DNA of 63,151 nucleotides. Origin: Lachnospiraceae bacterium (GTDB lineage: Bacteria > Bacillota > Clostridia > Lachnospirales > Lachnospiraceae). The notes under the pieces were generated by a model. That model ran no database searches and was not told the DNA's origin. It saw nothing but the letters and a program-made list of their open reading frames with translations. Shown one piece after another: positions 24,491-33,114 of this stretch (positions are counted from its first letter, which is position 1; the number at the start of each line of letters is the position of its first letter). The translations under genes were made by a program, and so were the position numbers. Location: contig JAFRXH010000009.1 in assembly GCA_017437785.1 (NCBI GenBank), positions 1 through 63,151 of the forward strand. Direction: 5' to 3'.

Positions 24491-25921
24491 TTACTTACAA
24501 TCTATATCTATCACAGCATCAAGGCTTTCGATCGTTATATCTGCTTTAAGACCGGCAAGGTACGGAGCTATCAGTTCAGCCAGAGCATCCTGGTCGATAT
24601 TCTGCATCGTTGCTTCTACCCTTACCACCCTGCCGTCATCCGCAGCCGTATATCTGGTAACATCCAGCACCAATGATGTGCAAAGCGTCTCTGCACCGTC
24701 AGGCATGATATCCCTGGGCGTGTAATACAGATAATCCTTACCCTTCATGGTAGTTTTGCGCACATCACATCTGATACCGTTAACGGTCTGCGATCCGCTG
24801 ACAGGTGCGGCGCCGGCTATCGCCTGATAATCAGCTATGAACTCAAAAAGGGTATCCTTTAAGCTGGTATTTTTCTCAACCTGCCTGCCTGTAAGGTCAC
24901 TCTCAACCACCATATCCTTAAGGTCCTGGTAGACCTTTATGCTCTCGCTCTGCTCTTCTTTCCTTCCCAGCATCGATAAGGTAAGATCCTCATCCACCGT
25001 CAGCACTTCAGCCCCGGGGGAAGTCCCGTCATAAAACGCGTCGATCTTAACGGTTACGGGAACAGTCAGTTTGATCCCGTGCATGTTCACCAAAAGCTCA
25101 GCCTTAACCACGGCGTCAATGTCTATCTTCTTCCACTTTTGGGAGTCATCCTCCATGCTGCTTAGTTTTGCCAGCCCCTCAAGAGCCTCTTTATTCTGAG
25201 GATCGAGTGCTAAAACCTTATCAAAGAAATACTTCGCATTCTTATCCTTATCTCCCGATTCCAGAGCGGTATTTCCCTGCGCCAGATAAACATCTATCAG
25301 CATATCCGTAAATGCATCCAGGTCGACAAATTCATTTAAAGGCGCATCTATCGCATCTTCAAGTATCTTCTGTGCTCCGGGCGCATCGGCATGATCCATA
25401 TGCATCTTCGCAAGCGCCAGTATCGAATCGCCCCAGCGCCTTGCATCATCTTTTGCAAATTTATCGGCAGCCCCCTTATCATCCATATATCCGCGCAGAT
25501 CATCTGCGGGGATCGAATTGACAAAGTCCAGCAGTTCCTTGCCTGCCCCGCCGGCCTCTATCTGCTTTGCTTCTTTCTCATATACGCTCCACTCTTTAAG
25601 GGCTATATCCTGGGATGGCGCATACTCAAGTCCTTCCCTTAATATCTCATGGGCATCTTCAAGATCCTCCGAACGCAGATATATATCTCCCAGGGCCAGA
25701 TAGGAAGAGGTATCGGTCTCATCACGGTTTAGTATATCATAATAAAGGCTCTCAGCCTTATCGTCGTTACCCTTCTCCACATATTTGCCGGCCAGGTAAC
25801 GCCTTATCTCTATCGCAGTGGGATCGTTGATAAAACCAAAGAATACTACAGCTGCCCCCGCCAGGATGACAAAGAGCAGTATAGCTATAAGTATACCCGT
25901 ACCCTTCTTCTTTTTTTTCAT
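24491..25921 (-). CDS. membrane-anchored TPR protein
   Basis: The 476-residue protein has a Lys-rich N terminus and a single hydrophobic helix (about 8-30), so most of it faces outward. TPR-like helical pairs cover about 40-260 (NDDKAESLYYDILNRDETDT, then YLALGDIYLRSEDLEDAHEI and NKEALEGLAKLSS). The C-terminal part (about 260-476) is a beta-rich domain of unknown family that might bind a ligand or cell-wall component. Its ATG overlaps the mscS stop by four bases. It probably acts with the MscS-like channel or in envelope quality control; that is inference from context. Confidence 0.82.
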   Translation of the reverse strand: MKKKKKGTGILIAILLFVILAGAAVVFFGFINDPTAIEIRRYLAGKYVEKGNDDKAESLYYDILNRDETDTSSYLALGDIYLRSEDLEDAHEILREGLEYAPSQDIALKEWSVYEKEAKQIEAGGAGKELLDFVNSIPADDLRGYMDDKGAADKFAKDDARRWGDSILALAKMHMDHADAPGAQKILEDAIDAPLNEFVDLDAFTDMLIDVYLAQGNTALESGDKDKNAKYFFDKVLALDPQNKEALEGLAKLSSMEDDSQKWKKIDIDAVVKAELLVNMHGIKLTVPVTVKIDAFYDGTSPGAEVLTVDEDLTLSMLGRKEEQSESIKVYQDLKDMVVESDLTGRQVEKNTSLKDTLFEFIADYQAIAGAAPVSGSQTVNGIRCDVRKTTMKGKDYLYYTPRDIMPDGAETLCTSLVLDVTRYTAADDGRVVRVEATMQNIDQDALAELIAPYLAGLKADITIESLDAVIDIDCK

Positions 25922-26904
25922 CTGCGCTTAACGCCTCCGCCCGGTGATGCCTCGTCAAAGTGTACATCCAGCTGTGGATAAGGTATGCTGATACCCTCTT
26001 TGTCAAAGGCTTCCTTAACAGCTTCAGTGTAGTCCCATTTTACTTCGAAATAGTCTTCGTTCTTAACGATCGCTCTCAGTCCCATTGTCACCTGCGATTC
26101 ATCAAGACTCTCAACGTATATCTGCAGTTTTTCGCCTTTTATGAAACGCGCGTCTTTCTCTACCAGTTCTTTCATTATCTGTTTGGCCTTTTTGATATCG
26201 GCCTTGTAGGAAATGCCAAAGCTCATTATCAGCCTTCTTCTGGGCGTTTCGTTTACATTGGTAAGTGACGTATTGGCCAGTGTACCGTTTGGCAGTACCA
26301 CTGTTTTCTCATCGATCGTACGCAGCTTGGTATAGAAAAGGCCTATCTCCGTAACAAAGCCTTCATTGCCTTTGCTGTCTTCCTTTATGTAATCGCCCAC
26401 CTTAAAGGGCTTAAGGATAAGCAGCAGCACACCGCCGGTAACGTTGGATAAACTTCCCTGCAATGCCAGCGCTATGGTCACACCGGCACTGCCCAGTACG
26501 GCGATCAGCGATGTAGTCTCAAAGCCGAAATACGATGCGATCCATATCAGCAGCAGCGCATACAGTCCCACTTTCAGCAGGGAGTCCAGGAAGTGCTGCA
26601 GACTGACATCCGCCTTTGCCTTCTGCATGGACTTTTTGATGATCTTGCGTATCAGGCTTATCAGCTTGCTGCCGATATAAAAGAGTACGATGGCGATCAC
26701 CGCACGCACGGCAAAAACCACCATCCTGCCCGGAAGGTCCTTTAAAAAGCGCTGCATGGCGTCCAGGTTTTCGCTTACTTCTTCCACGCTTGTTCCCGCG
26801 GCCTTAAGCAGGGTATCTGCGGATACAGAAGATATCGCCGTCCCTCCGGATACGCTCTCATTCCCCGATACCGATGTCGAAAATATCTCTATCCCTTTAA
26901 TCAC
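25918..26904 (-). CDS. MscS-family mechanosensitive ion channel
   Basis: The 328-residue channel opens under membrane tension and releases solutes. The N terminus (about 1-55) is Ser/Thr-rich and probably extracellular. TM helices lie at about 62-85 and 105-125. The pore helix TM3 is GSAGVTIALALQGSLSNVTG, followed by GGVLLLILKPFKVGDYI, the typical MscS beta-domain entry. The C-terminal cytoplasmic cage runs to about 310. It overlaps both neighbours by four bases, so the three membrane or glycogen-like genes are translated together. Confidence 0.94.
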   Translation of the reverse strand: MIKGIEIFSTSVSGNESVSGGTAISSVSADTLLKAAGTSVEEVSENLDAMQRFLKDLPGRMVVFAVRAVIAIVLFYIGSKLISLIRKIIKKSMQKAKADVSLQHFLDSLLKVGLYALLLIWIASYFGFETTSLIAVLGSAGVTIALALQGSLSNVTGGVLLLILKPFKVGDYIKEDSKGNEGFVTEIGLFYTKLRTIDEKTVVLPNGTLANTSLTNVNETPRRRLIMSFGISYKADIKKAKQIMKELVEKDARFIKGEKLQIYVESLDESQVTMGLRAIVKNEDYFEVKWDYTEAVKEAFDKEGISIPYPQLDVHFDEASPGGGVKRR

Positions 26905-29318
26905 TTTTTCTTCTTACCCTTAGTCTCAGAGCCCGAAGCTATGGCTGCTTCCGCTGCCGCTATCTTCTTTGCCAGTTCATCTTTCAGGCTGTGACGCAGC
27001 TTCATGCGTTCTTCTTTAAGCTTCTGCCTCATTGCCTCTTCTTCGCGGCGTTTTCTCGCGCGTTCTTCTTCCCTGCGCCTTATCTCTGCCTTCTCCTCTG
27101 CACTGAAAGGAACATACTGATAGATCTTTACGCTCAGTGCCGGCAGCTGCACACGTATATTATACTGCCATCCGTCTGTCTTTCCCTTACGTGCCGCCAC
27201 GGTAGATCCTTCGCATATGCCGCCGTTATCCGAAGAGAATATCTCTTTATACTTTCCTTCACGGTCAACACCTATGAAGTATTTGGGTCTGTCTACATTT
27301 GCAAAATTAAATACACAGACAAAAGATTTCTTCTTATCCTGCCTGATAAAGCACAGCACGTTATCCTCGGCGCCCTGCTCCTTAAGCCATACAAAATCCT
27401 CATCCGCAGCGTCATCGGCCGATATGGCGCTTTCGCTCCTGCACAGCTGGTTTAAGCTGCGTATATAGGAGCGCATGACTTCCGCTTCAAGTTCCTTTTT
27501 CTCGTAGGGCAGGACAGATCCCATATCTTCAAACGACAGGTTCTCACCGTATTCCTGTCCGCAGAAGGAACTGCTCTTTCCGGTATGCAGCGCCTGGTAT
27601 GCATACAGCAGCTTAAGTCCTTTCCACTGCTGTGAGGCGTCACCATACATACGCTGTCTGATACCGCCCTGACGGAAATTAACATTTGCCAGTCCTATCG
27701 GGAGCAGATAATGCTCGCAATACTGGTACAGCATGCTTCCCGTAAGCGCCTGGTGATAAGACCTGCGCACGATGGGGTCGCGGCTCAGATAATCGATCAG
27801 TTCCCTGATACAATCGGCATCCTCTACCAGATCAAAGCCCAGTCCCTCATCGGAAACCTCCGTCACCTTGGGGAAACATGCAGCCCCTGATGCTATGCTC
27901 AAAAGCCCGCTCTTTGCCTTATGCATCATAGCGTTCATCTCCTTGAAGAAAGAGATGGCTTCAAGATTCTCTACTCCGCCGTACATATTGGGGATCCATT
28001 CCCCGGGATTACGGTAATAATCCAGATAGAGCATACCGGCAAGCTCCTGAATATCCAATCCGTCTATATGATAATTCTCTATCCAGCTGTTGATCGCAGA
28101 TAAAAGATAAGTTCTCACCTGCGCCCTGCCAAAGTCAAACTTAAGCATTCCGGTCCTGGGATCCACACCCTTCCTGGGATCGGGATACTCATACAGCGCA
28201 CTTCCGTCAAAGCCTCCAAGGCCGTAACTAACATTTGAAAAGTCCCCGGGAGCCCACTGAAGTATCACGCCCACATTCTTTGCATGCATGGCATCCACAA
28301 ATGCGCACAGATCCTGTGCACTGCCGATCCTGCCATCCTGTGCCAGCAGAAGTGCGGGATGGTATCCTGCATCTTCGGCATTCGGATAAGCCATCAGCGG
28401 CAGAAGTTCCACATGGCTGTAGCCCATCCCTGCGATATAATCAGCCATATCGGACACAGCTTTTTTATCTTTAAGGAAGCCCTCAGGCATCTTCTGAAGA
28501 GGAAGCGTATACAGATTCACATAAGAAGATCCCGCCGCAAACTTTTTGCGCGCTTCCATCCACTTATCATCTTTCCATTTATGATCAATGGTCTTAACTA
28601 TGCTTATTCCGTCTTCTGCGTCCTTCTGGCACACGCTGTAGGGATCGGCTTTCATTACTTCAACACCGCCATGCATCAGCACTTCATATGCGTATTCTTC
28701 ACCTTCTTCTATTCCGGGAATGAAAAGCTCAAATATCCCGCTGTCATAAAGGCGGTTCATGGGATTTATAAGAGAGTTCCATGAATTGAACCCGCCTACA
28801 AGGTTAACCCTTATCGCATTGGGTGCCCACACACGGAAGACCACGCCCCTGCGGTTATCAACAGTCTTTTTGTGTGCCCCCATGTAGGTATAGGCTCTGC
28901 TCTCGGCTCCGCTTAAAAAGCGCGTTTCCTCATCTTCACCCAGAAGCCGGCCCTTGCCGTAGATCTCATCGCAGTCTAGTGTCTTTACTGCTTTCTTTTT
29001 CTTTTTGGATGCGTCGTCATCAAGCGCATACTCCACATGATAACGGTAATCCTTCCTGTCGGTACCGCTGAGCAGTGCTGCAAAAAAGCCCGCATCATCT
29101 GCCATCTCCATATTTATCTCTTCTTTAACGCTCTTTCCCTTAACTCCGCTGCCGTTTATATAGAGTGTAACCGCACTGGCCCCCGGAAAGAATGCCTGCA
29201 CCAGGGATGAACGTCCCCTGTTATGGGAACCCAGTATCTCATCGGGTCTATCGCATTCTCCGTAGACCAGCTCCTCTATCGCAGCCCAGTCCATCAGATC
29301 GTAGAGCTTCTTATTCAT
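26901..29318 (-). CDS. GlgB-like glycogen branching enzyme homologue lacking catalytic residues
   Basis: The 805-residue protein has GlgB architecture: an N-terminal carbohydrate-binding region (about 15-110), a CBM48-like domain (about 155-240; RVWAPNAIRVNLVGGFNSW), a GH13 barrel (about 275-620) and a C-terminal beta domain (about 640-725). A Lys/Arg/Glu coiled coil follows to the end. The fold-level match is clear (GFDGSALYEYPDPRKG; NPGEWIPNMYGGVENLEAI), but the active-site motifs are gone. Region I has QWAPGDF for DWVPAHF (Gln 354). Region II has DGLDIQ for DGLRVD (Gln 424 replaces the nucleophile, Asp 422 the Arg). Region III has SIASG for TIAEE (Ser 477 replaces the acid/base). Region IV has LPIGLANV for LPLSHDEV. 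It is therefore probably a pseudoenzyme that binds glucan or acts as a scaffold. It overlaps both neighbours. Confidence 0.88.
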   Translation of the reverse strand: MNKKLYDLMDWAAIEELVYGECDRPDEILGSHNRGRSSLVQAFFPGASAVTLYINGSGVKGKSVKEEINMEMADDAGFFAALLSGTDRKDYRYHVEYALDDDASKKKKKAVKTLDCDEIYGKGRLLGEDEETRFLSGAESRAYTYMGAHKKTVDNRRGVVFRVWAPNAIRVNLVGGFNSWNSLINPMNRLYDSGIFELFIPGIEEGEEYAYEVLMHGGVEVMKADPYSVCQKDAEDGISIVKTIDHKWKDDKWMEARKKFAAGSSYVNLYTLPLQKMPEGFLKDKKAVSDMADYIAGMGYSHVELLPLMAYPNAEDAGYHPALLLAQDGRIGSAQDLCAFVDAMHAKNVGVILQWAPGDFSNVSYGLGGFDGSALYEYPDPRKGVDPRTGMLKFDFGRAQVRTYLLSAINSWIENYHIDGLDIQELAGMLYLDYYRNPGEWIPNMYGGVENLEAISFFKEMNAMMHKAKSGLLSIASGAACFPKVTEVSDEGLGFDLVEDADCIRELIDYLSRDPIVRRSYHQALTGSMLYQYCEHYLLPIGLANVNFRQGGIRQRMYGDASQQWKGLKLLYAYQALHTGKSSSFCGQEYGENLSFEDMGSVLPYEKKELEAEVMRSYIRSLNQLCRSESAISADDAADEDFVWLKEQGAEDNVLCFIRQDKKKSFVCVFNFANVDRPKYFIGVDREGKYKEIFSSDNGGICEGSTVAARKGKTDGWQYNIRVQLPALSVKIYQYVPFSAEEKAEIRRREEERARKRREEEAMRQKLKEERMKLRHSLKDELAKKIAAAEAAIASGSETKGKKKK

Positions 29319-30570
29319 TGGATGCCTCCTCTATGCTGTGGATAAATATTCCGCTCCTGAGCTTGGGCTCAAACCAGGTCGACTTGGGAGGCATGAGCCT
29401 GCCGGCATCAGCTACCGCAAAGAGCTCGCCTATCGAAGTAGGATACATCGCAAAAGCCACGCCCTTCTGGGGAAGTGCATCCACTCTGCTCTTTAATTCT
29501 CCCAGGCCTCTTATGCCGCCTACAAACTCTATACGCTTATCCGTTTTGGGATCTTCTATGCCCAGCACAGCAGATAACAGCTTATCCTGCAGTATCGCCA
29601 CATCCAGCCCGTCCACGGGATCATCGCTTTTTACTTCATCGAGCATATTAAGCTTATACCAGCTGCCATCCAGATACATTCCCAGCTCGCCCTTGCATGC
29701 AGGGTGATACTCCGTATCCATCGCATCGCTTACGGTAAACACTTTCTTAAGCGCATCCATAAACTGCTCTACACTGTTTCCGTTTAAGTCATGTACCACA
29801 CGGTTATAGTCCATTATCATGAGCTCCTCGTCCGGGAAGATAACGGAGAGGAAGTAATTATACTCTTCATTGCCTGTATGCGACTTATTGGCAGCACGTC
29901 TCTTCTGTCCCACACGCACCGCGGATGCGCAGCGATGATGACCGTCAGCTATATAAAGCGCGTTCATGTCATCGAATGCCTTCTTTACAACGGCGATATC
30001 CTCATCACCGGAGATAACGAACACCCTGTGTCTTATCCCGTCGTCGGAAGTGAAATCATAGAGAGCTTCGCCGCTCTTTATCTTTAACATAAGCTCCCTG
30101 AGTTCCTTAGTCTGACGGTATGCCAGAAAGATAGGTCCGGTCTGGGCGTTGCAGGTATCAACGTGACGGATGCGGTCTGCTTCCTTATCAGCGCGGGTGT
30201 TCTCGTGCTTTTTGATAACCTGCTTCTCATAATCATCTATCGATGCACAGCCCACGATACCTGTCTGAACGCGGCCGTCCATCGTAAGCTCGTAAAGATA
30301 ATAAACAGCCTTATCCTCTTTAACGAAATCGCCCTTCTCAATGCGCTCCTTAAGCATCTGTGCTGCCTTTTCGTAAACACAGTCCGCATAGGTATCCACG
30401 CTGTCATCAAACTGGGTCTCAGCCCTGTCGATAGCCAGGAAAGAATCGGGATTCTTACCTACCACTACCTTAGCCTCTGCCCTGCTGTACACATCATAGG
30501 GCAACGCCGCTATCCTGCTCTCCATTCCCTTTGCAGGTCTTATCGCCTTAAAAGGTCTTATGTCTGCCAT
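29311..30570 (-). CDS. DUF1015 family protein
   Basis: The 419-residue soluble protein matches the DUF1015 pattern: a short N-terminal ADIRPFKAIRPAKGMESRIA, then PYDVYSRAEAK, an ADGHHRCASAVRV segment, and FMDYNR-like LMIMDYNRVVHDLNGNS. The ADGHHR motif is the most conserved part of the family. The family is frequent in Clostridia, often near amino-acid metabolism genes, but its biochemical role is not established as far as I know. It overlaps the GlgB-like gene by eight bases and starts 38 bases after ilvA. Confidence 0.9.
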   Translation of the reverse strand: MADIRPFKAIRPAKGMESRIAALPYDVYSRAEAKVVVGKNPDSFLAIDRAETQFDDSVDTYADCVYEKAAQMLKERIEKGDFVKEDKAVYYLYELTMDGRVQTGIVGCASIDDYEKQVIKKHENTRADKEADRIRHVDTCNAQTGPIFLAYRQTKELRELMLKIKSGEALYDFTSDDGIRHRVFVISGDEDIAVVKKAFDDMNALYIADGHHRCASAVRVGQKRRAANKSHTGNEEYNYFLSVIFPDEELMIMDYNRVVHDLNGNSVEQFMDALKKVFTVSDAMDTEYHPACKGELGMYLDGSWYKLNMLDEVKSDDPVDGLDVAILQDKLLSAVLGIEDPKTDKRIEFVGGIRGLGELKSRVDALPQKGVAFAMYPTSIGELFAVADAGRLMPPKSTWFEPKLRSGIFIHSIEEASNE

Positions 30571-30608
30571 TATCCTAACCTCCTGTTTATATGAAAGATA
30601 TTTTCTTT

Positions 30609-31829
30609 TTATATCAGTGTTCTTACTACCTTGGGCTTATATCCGCCGCTCTCAAGAGCCTTGAGTATGGCTTCTTTATGCTCCGTACCGAATGCTTCTA
30701 TGGTGATACGCAGCTCCACGGCGCTCTTTCTGTTGGTAGTAACAAACTGGTTATGCTCAAGCTTGATCACGTTACCGTTCTCCTTTGCGATCACGCCGGC
30801 CACTCCCTGCAGCTGTCCGGGCTTGTCGGGCAGAAGTACCGATACGGTAAATATCCTGTTACGGAAGATGAGCCCCTGCTGGACAACACTGCTCATCGTT
30901 ATCACGTCCATGTTACCGCCGGAAAGTATTGCCACTATCTTCTTTCCTTTGGCATCGAGCTGCTTTAACGCTGCCACGGTAAGCAATCCGGAATTCTCCA
31001 CTATCATCTTGTGGTTCTCGACCATATCAAGGAAAGAGACTATCAGATCCTCATCTTTTACGGTGATTATATCATCTATATTCTGACGGATGTAAGGGAA
31101 TATGTTGCTTCCCGGTGTCTTAACGGCAGTACCGTCGGCAATCGTATCGACCGTAGGCAGTGTTACGACCTTGCCGGCCTTAAGAGAAGCCTTCATGCAA
31201 GCGGCGCCTTCAGGTTCAACGCCTATAACCTTTATCTTGGGATTTAAAAGTTTGGCCAGTGTGGATACGCCGGCTGCCAGTCCGCCTCCTCCGATGGGCA
31301 CCAGTATCACGTCAACCAGCGGGAGTTCCTTTATTATCTCCATTGCTATGGTTCCCTGCCCCGTAGCCACTGCCGGATCATCAAAGGGATGTATGAAAGT
31401 GTATCCGTGTTCCGCTGCCAGTTCATATGCTTTTTCACAGGCTTCATCATACACGTCACCGTACAGCACCACTTCCGCGCCGAAGCTCCTGGTGCGGTTT
31501 ACTTTGATAAGAGGGGTAGTCGTAGGCATGACTATAGTGGCCTTCATACCCTTGCAGCGTGCCGCATAAGCCACGCCCTGTGCATGGTTTCCTGCAGATG
31601 CCGTGATCACACCCTTTGCCTTTTCTTCTTCGCTTAAGGTACTGGACTTATAATATGCGCCCCTTACCTTATACGCACCGGTGAACTGCATGTTCTCCGG
31701 CTTAAGATATACCTTATTCCCCGTGAGTGCGCTCAAGTGATCGCTGTATATCAGCTTAGTCTCAAGAGTCACTTCCTTTACGATCTCGGCTGCCTCTTCA
31801 AAGGCATCCAGTGTCAGCATTTCAGGCAT
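30609..31829 (-). CDS. ilvA: threonine ammonia-lyase with ACT domain
   Basis: This PLP enzyme deaminates threonine to 2-oxobutanoate, either as the first step of isoleucine synthesis or catabolically. It has 406 residues. The PLP lysine lies in FTGAYKVRGAY (about 50-60), the phosphate-binding loop is PIGGGGLAAGVSTLAK, and SAGNHAQGVAYAARC is the substrate-loop motif. One C-terminal ACT-like domain (about 325-406; FTVSVLLPDKPGQLQGVAGV) is present, as in the catabolic (TdcB/short IlvA) class. It overlaps the ftsY end by eight bases. Confidence 0.95.
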   Translation of the reverse strand: MPEMLTLDAFEEAAEIVKEVTLETKLIYSDHLSALTGNKVYLKPENMQFTGAYKVRGAYYKSSTLSEEEKAKGVITASAGNHAQGVAYAARCKGMKATIVMPTTTPLIKVNRTRSFGAEVVLYGDVYDEACEKAYELAAEHGYTFIHPFDDPAVATGQGTIAMEIIKELPLVDVILVPIGGGGLAAGVSTLAKLLNPKIKVIGVEPEGAACMKASLKAGKVVTLPTVDTIADGTAVKTPGSNIFPYIRQNIDDIITVKDEDLIVSFLDMVENHKMIVENSGLLTVAALKQLDAKGKKIVAILSGGNMDVITMSSVVQQGLIFRNRIFTVSVLLPDKPGQLQGVAGVIAKENGNVIKLEHNQFVTTNRKSAVELRITIEAFGTEHKEAILKALESGGYKPKVVRTLI

Positions 31830-33093
31830 TTTCTACATCCTCCGCATTCTCTTCATCTTCATCTTTTTCAAGCTCCACATCAAAGAGAGCTTCCACAAAA
31901 GCATCCGCATCAAACTTCTGCAGATCCTCAATATGTTCACCCACACCTATGTACTTAACCGGCACTTTAAGCTCGGACTGTATAGCCACGGCAATACCGC
32001 CCTTTGCGGTACCGTCCATCTTGGTAAGGATTATCCCGCTCAAGTCCGCCACATCATTAAAGTCCCTGGCCTGCTGCAGAGCATTCTGCCCGGTGGTAGC
32101 ATCCAGTACTATAAGATTCTCCCTGTGTGCCTGGGGAAATTCCTTATCTATCACGCGGTTCATCTTTTTAAGCTCATCCATCAGGTTCTTTTTGTTGTTA
32201 AGACGTCCGGCGGTATCTACCAGCAGCACGTCTACGCCCCTGGCCTTTGCGGCTGCCGTAGCATCATAAAGCACGCTTGAAGGATCGGCACCCTCACGTC
32301 CGCCTATCAGTTCCACACCTGCGCGCTCAGCCCATACCTTAAGCTGGTCGCCCGCAGCCGCACGGAAGGTATCGGCGGCAGCCATCATTACTTTCTTTCC
32401 CGATGCCTTAAGATGCGAAGCTATCTTTCCTATGGATGTGGTCTTGCCCACACCGTTCACACCGATAACAAATACAACCGACTGCTGCTTTTCAAAATCA
32501 TATGCCGCCTTTCCGACATACATCTGATCCCTTATATCCTTTATCAGTAATTCCTTGCATTCCGTGGGACGTACTATATGCTGTTCCTCCACCTGCTCCT
32601 TTAAGGTATCCAGGATCTCTTCGGTGGTACGCACGCCTATATCGCCCATTATGAGTATCTCTTCAAGTTCCTCATAAAAGTCATCATCTATCGATGCGGC
32701 GCCGTCAAAGATAATATCCAGACTGTATACAAAGTTGTCCCTGGTCTTTGCCAGACCTTCCTTAAGGCGTGCAAAGAAGCCCTTCTTTTGGGGCTTTTCT
32801 TCTTCCGGCTCTTCATCCTGCGCTTCATCAGCGTTACCGGCTTCAGCGCTGCCCTCTTCATCTTCCTTCACCGTATCAAAAGCACCGGTGCCGGCATCTG
32901 AAACATCCGGTATATCCTGAGTGCTTACCTCAGCAGGCGTCAGCGCTGCTGCACTCTCCTGCACGGGTTTGTTTTCTTCATCATGTCTTCTGAACAGGCT
33001 GAAATCGGCATCATCATCGCTTACCCTGAAGCTCTGTTCCTCAACGATCTCTTCCTCTTCTTTTTTCTTTTTTCCGAAAGGCCACCAGGCCAT
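31822..33093 (-). CDS. ftsY: signal recognition particle receptor FtsY
   Basis: This GTPase receptor docks SRP-ribosome complexes at the membrane. It has 423 residues. [16 protein letters not shown] membrane-targeting start is followed by an acidic A-domain (about 15-105), then the N domain (about 110-200) and the G domain. G1 is [15 protein letters not shown], then [38 protein letters not shown] and the closing [19 protein letters not shown]. It lies between smc and ilvA in the plsX operon, which is the usual Firmicute position next to smc. Confidence 0.97.
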   Translation of the reverse strand: MAWWPFGKKKKEEEEIVEEQSFRVSDDDADFSLFRRHDEENKPVQESAAALTPAEVSTQDIPDVSDAGTGAFDTVKEDEEGSAEAGNADEAQDEEPEEEKPQKKGFFARLKEGLAKTRDNFVYSLDIIFDGAASIDDDFYEELEEILIMGDIGVRTTEEILDTLKEQVEEQHIVRPTECKELLIKDIRDQMYVGKAAYDFEKQQSVVFVIGVNGVGKTTSIGKIASHLKASGKKVMMAAADTFRAAAGDQLKVWAERAGVELIGGREGADPSSVLYDATAAAKARGVDVLLVDTAGRLNNKKNLMDELKKMNRVIDKEFPQAHRENLIVLDATTGQNALQQARDFNDVADLSGIILTKMDGTAKGGIAVAIQSELKVPVKYIGVGEHIEDLQKFDADAFVEALFDVELEKDEDEENAEDVENA

Positions 33094-33114
33094 AGCTTTA
33101 TCTCCTTATCTTAA

